The notes below the pieces were generated by a model. It had not been told where the DNA came from. It was given only the letters and a program-made list of their open reading frames with translations, and searched no databases. The translations under genes and the position numbers were made by a program. Source: an uncultured Thalassolituus sp. (lineage in GTDB: Bacteria; Pseudomonadota; Gammaproteobacteria; Pseudomonadales; Oceanobacteraceae). Taken from it: DNA of 64,000 nt. Shown in pieces: positions 63,601 to 64,000 of the stretch (position 1 is the stretch's first letter; each line of letters opens with the position of its first letter). The stretch covers positions 1 through 64,000 of the forward strand of contig CAJXUK010000009.1 in NCBI GenBank assembly GCA_913061435.1, read 5' to 3'.

Positions 63601-64000
63601 AAGGCTTAGGTTTGGGTTTATCTATTGCAAAAAATATCTCTCTGCTTTTAGGACATGAAATTTCATTAGACTCTAAACTGGGTCATGGTTCAGTATTTCG
63701 TGTCACAGTGCCGCTAGGGACAAAACAAGCAACCACTCAGCAAAAACGTTTGAGTGACCCCAACCTAAACGGCGTTAAGGTGCTGTGTGTTGATAACGAA
63801 GCACGTATTCTTGCCGGTATGCAATCTTTATTGGAACAATGGGGCTGTGAAGTAACAACCGCTTTTAACTTGCGGCAATCATTAGATTTATGGAAAAAAG
63901 AGCAAGCTCCACAACTGGTATTGGCCGACTTCCACTTAGATAATGAAACTGGTTTAGATATTTTAGAAGCATTGCAGTATCACTGGCAACAGCCGCTGGC
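60645..64000 (+). CDS. SSS-type hybrid sensor histidine kinase, CrbS/MxtR-like, 3' end outside window
   Basis: The first 1118 codons of a large membrane kinase. Residues about 1-505 have a sodium:solute symporter fold (SSRNKITSIADFIGSRYG and PRQFHVMAVEY), then a linker of the STAC kind, a PAS domain (640-755, DTIPQGISVVDKDL), HisKA with phospho-His about 816 in AAASHDLLQP, an ATPase domain (NFLSNALRY, DTGPGIS, GLGLGLSI) and the start of a receiver domain with Asp about 1095 in VLADFHLD. This order matches CrbS of Vibrio and MxtR of Pseudomonas, which control acetate use. The frame is open to the last base. Confidence 0.9.
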   Translation, partial: MDSERLLLTVIFYGILLFTIAWVTERYGYKLKQAWLRPLVYTLSIGVYCSSWTFLGAAGQASNKGWHYLPLYLGPVLLIVLGWPFLHRLITMSSRNKITSIADFIGSRYGKYQPLAAAVTLVLVIGTLPYIALQLRAVDIAWNSTDWSNDSFLAEEFSSGVVTAMIMAWFAIIFGTRVINGPNKLRGLMAVIATESVIKLLAFVVVALFAWSLLYEADISLLAHQPQFSIDQLFSPRFFTEMVLSAIAIVCLPRQFHVMAVEYQRESDLRYTRWLLPLYLGLFAVLVLPIAQAGSVFLADSGLPADSYVLMLPHWNDQPFIHAFAVIGALSAATGMVVVATIALSIMISNELIVPVWLRLSSRQKEQPSDLADSLRLIRRISIITIIGLAWWLEGILNNNGSLAGIGLISFAACAQLIPSILAALYWQKAHRNGVMAGLIAGLLVWFYCLLLPLMLPADSSLVNQGLFQIAWLKPYDLFNTGFWDTLTHGVFWSLTFNSLIFILVSKWSALTNLDVRQANAFLQFKDEHFGYDTPLDPSPSGIEVHQLQSLVHPLFGETRSSKMWSAFEQQLGHRLLPNDKAPRFVVTAIESDLAAIIGAVSARKAIRLLIGKQPLFLQDFVSLVSGSSRQIQFSQTLLQTTLDTIPQGISVVDKDLKLVVWNQQYQELFDYPQRLLYIGCDISKVYYYNAVRGYLGNDDDPVDAIVAKRIKQLASGKPYRLERRLPNNRVIETCGTPLENGGYVTTYTDITDFDNMLSQLENNKQLLEHRVKDRTSELQQVNDSLLRENELRGRVESELKSVNESKNHFMAAASHDLLQPINAARLFTSSLIQMTKDEAHQPLKQTVDQLDDALLQAEHLINSLRDISRLRSGKERPSRENFSLHQLLKSLAAEAGIIAQDKNLEFHWVDCQQWLFTDRHLLRRIVQNFLSNALRYTQEGKVLLGCRRKPGAITIEVWDTGPGISEENRQRIFEEFERLPGSTLQGLGLGLSIAKNISLLLGHEISLDSKLGHGSVFRVTVPLGTKQATTQQKRLSDPNLNGVKVLCVDNEARILAGMQSLLEQWGCEVTTAFNLRQSLDLWKKEQAPQLVLADFHLDNETGLDILEALQYHWQQPL

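Overview
This window is a stretch of gammaproteobacterial chromosome with moderate to low GC. Gene content and order resemble Pseudomonas (dsbB-algQ/rsd-algP; algZ-algR-hemC-hemD-hemX-hemY beside argH; cyaA-lptM/lppL-lysA-dapF-DUF484-HAD; sutA-amtB-glnK-TorF porin-ubiK-comM/yifB-rep-cytochrome c5). The lower GC and block rearrangements point to a marine relative in the Oceanospirillales/Pseudomonadales (Bermanella, Oleispira or Marinomonas type). That assignment is inferred from synteny and protein character; no database was searched. No prophage, IS element, CRISPR array or rRNA operon was seen.

Layout. 1-7 kb: gshA (5' end cut by the window edge), an orphan FliL-like protein, dsbB, rsd/algQ, a WD40 lipoprotein, a DUF4124 protein, an orphan ParA ATPase and the histone-H1-like AlgP. 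7-16.5 kb is the most accessory-looking part: a dicarboxylate-type symporter fused to a solute-binding domain, divergent from an NMT1-type binding domain-GGDEF-EAL signalling protein that is translationally coupled to a DUF885 metallopeptidase, then an RCC1-repeat lipoprotein and a di-heme oxidoreductase lipoprotein. 16.5-28 kb: TIGR02444 protein, ABC-F ATPase (YheS type) coupled to hemW, an alpha/beta hydrolase, a periplasmic binding protein, a PA4642-type protein, trmB, DUF423, ubiD with a flavin/2Fe-2S reductase, and an MFS transporter. 28-36 kb: haem genes with the LytTR two-component pair AlgZ/AlgR on the minus strand, argH on the plus strand. 36-44 kb: sulfide:quinone oxidoreductase, class I adenylate cyclase, then lysine/peptidoglycan precursor genes. 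44-55 kb: sutA, the nitrogen operon (TorF porin-glnK-amtB) behind a good sigma-54 promoter candidate, an SDR, ubiK, an exported KatG, comM/yifB, rep and a cytochrome c5. 55.7-64 kb: tRNA-Arg(CCG), a three-gene CoA/acyl cassette, a 35-residue membrane peptide, an AlkB-type oxygenase, an unrecognised exported protein and the first 1118 codons of a symporter-type hybrid histidine kinase (CrbS/MxtR type), which runs off the window.

Functional themes: haem synthesis (hemC, hemD, hemX, hemY, hemW) with haem consumers (KatG, cytochrome c5, di-heme oxidoreductase); quinone and redox functions (ubiD, ubiK, SQR, dsbB); nitrogen scavenging (sigma-54, GlnK, AmtB); global regulation (Rsd, AlgR/AlgZ, SutA, cAMP, c-di-GMP, CrbS-like kinase). 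The most unusual observations are the binding-protein-fused transporter and c-di-GMP protein facing each other near 9.2 kb, two long palindromic intergenic elements (22.5 kb and 48.3 kb), a hairpin covering the ribosome binding site of the RCC1 gene, and two tiny membrane ORFs. I found no obvious defence or biosynthetic system.
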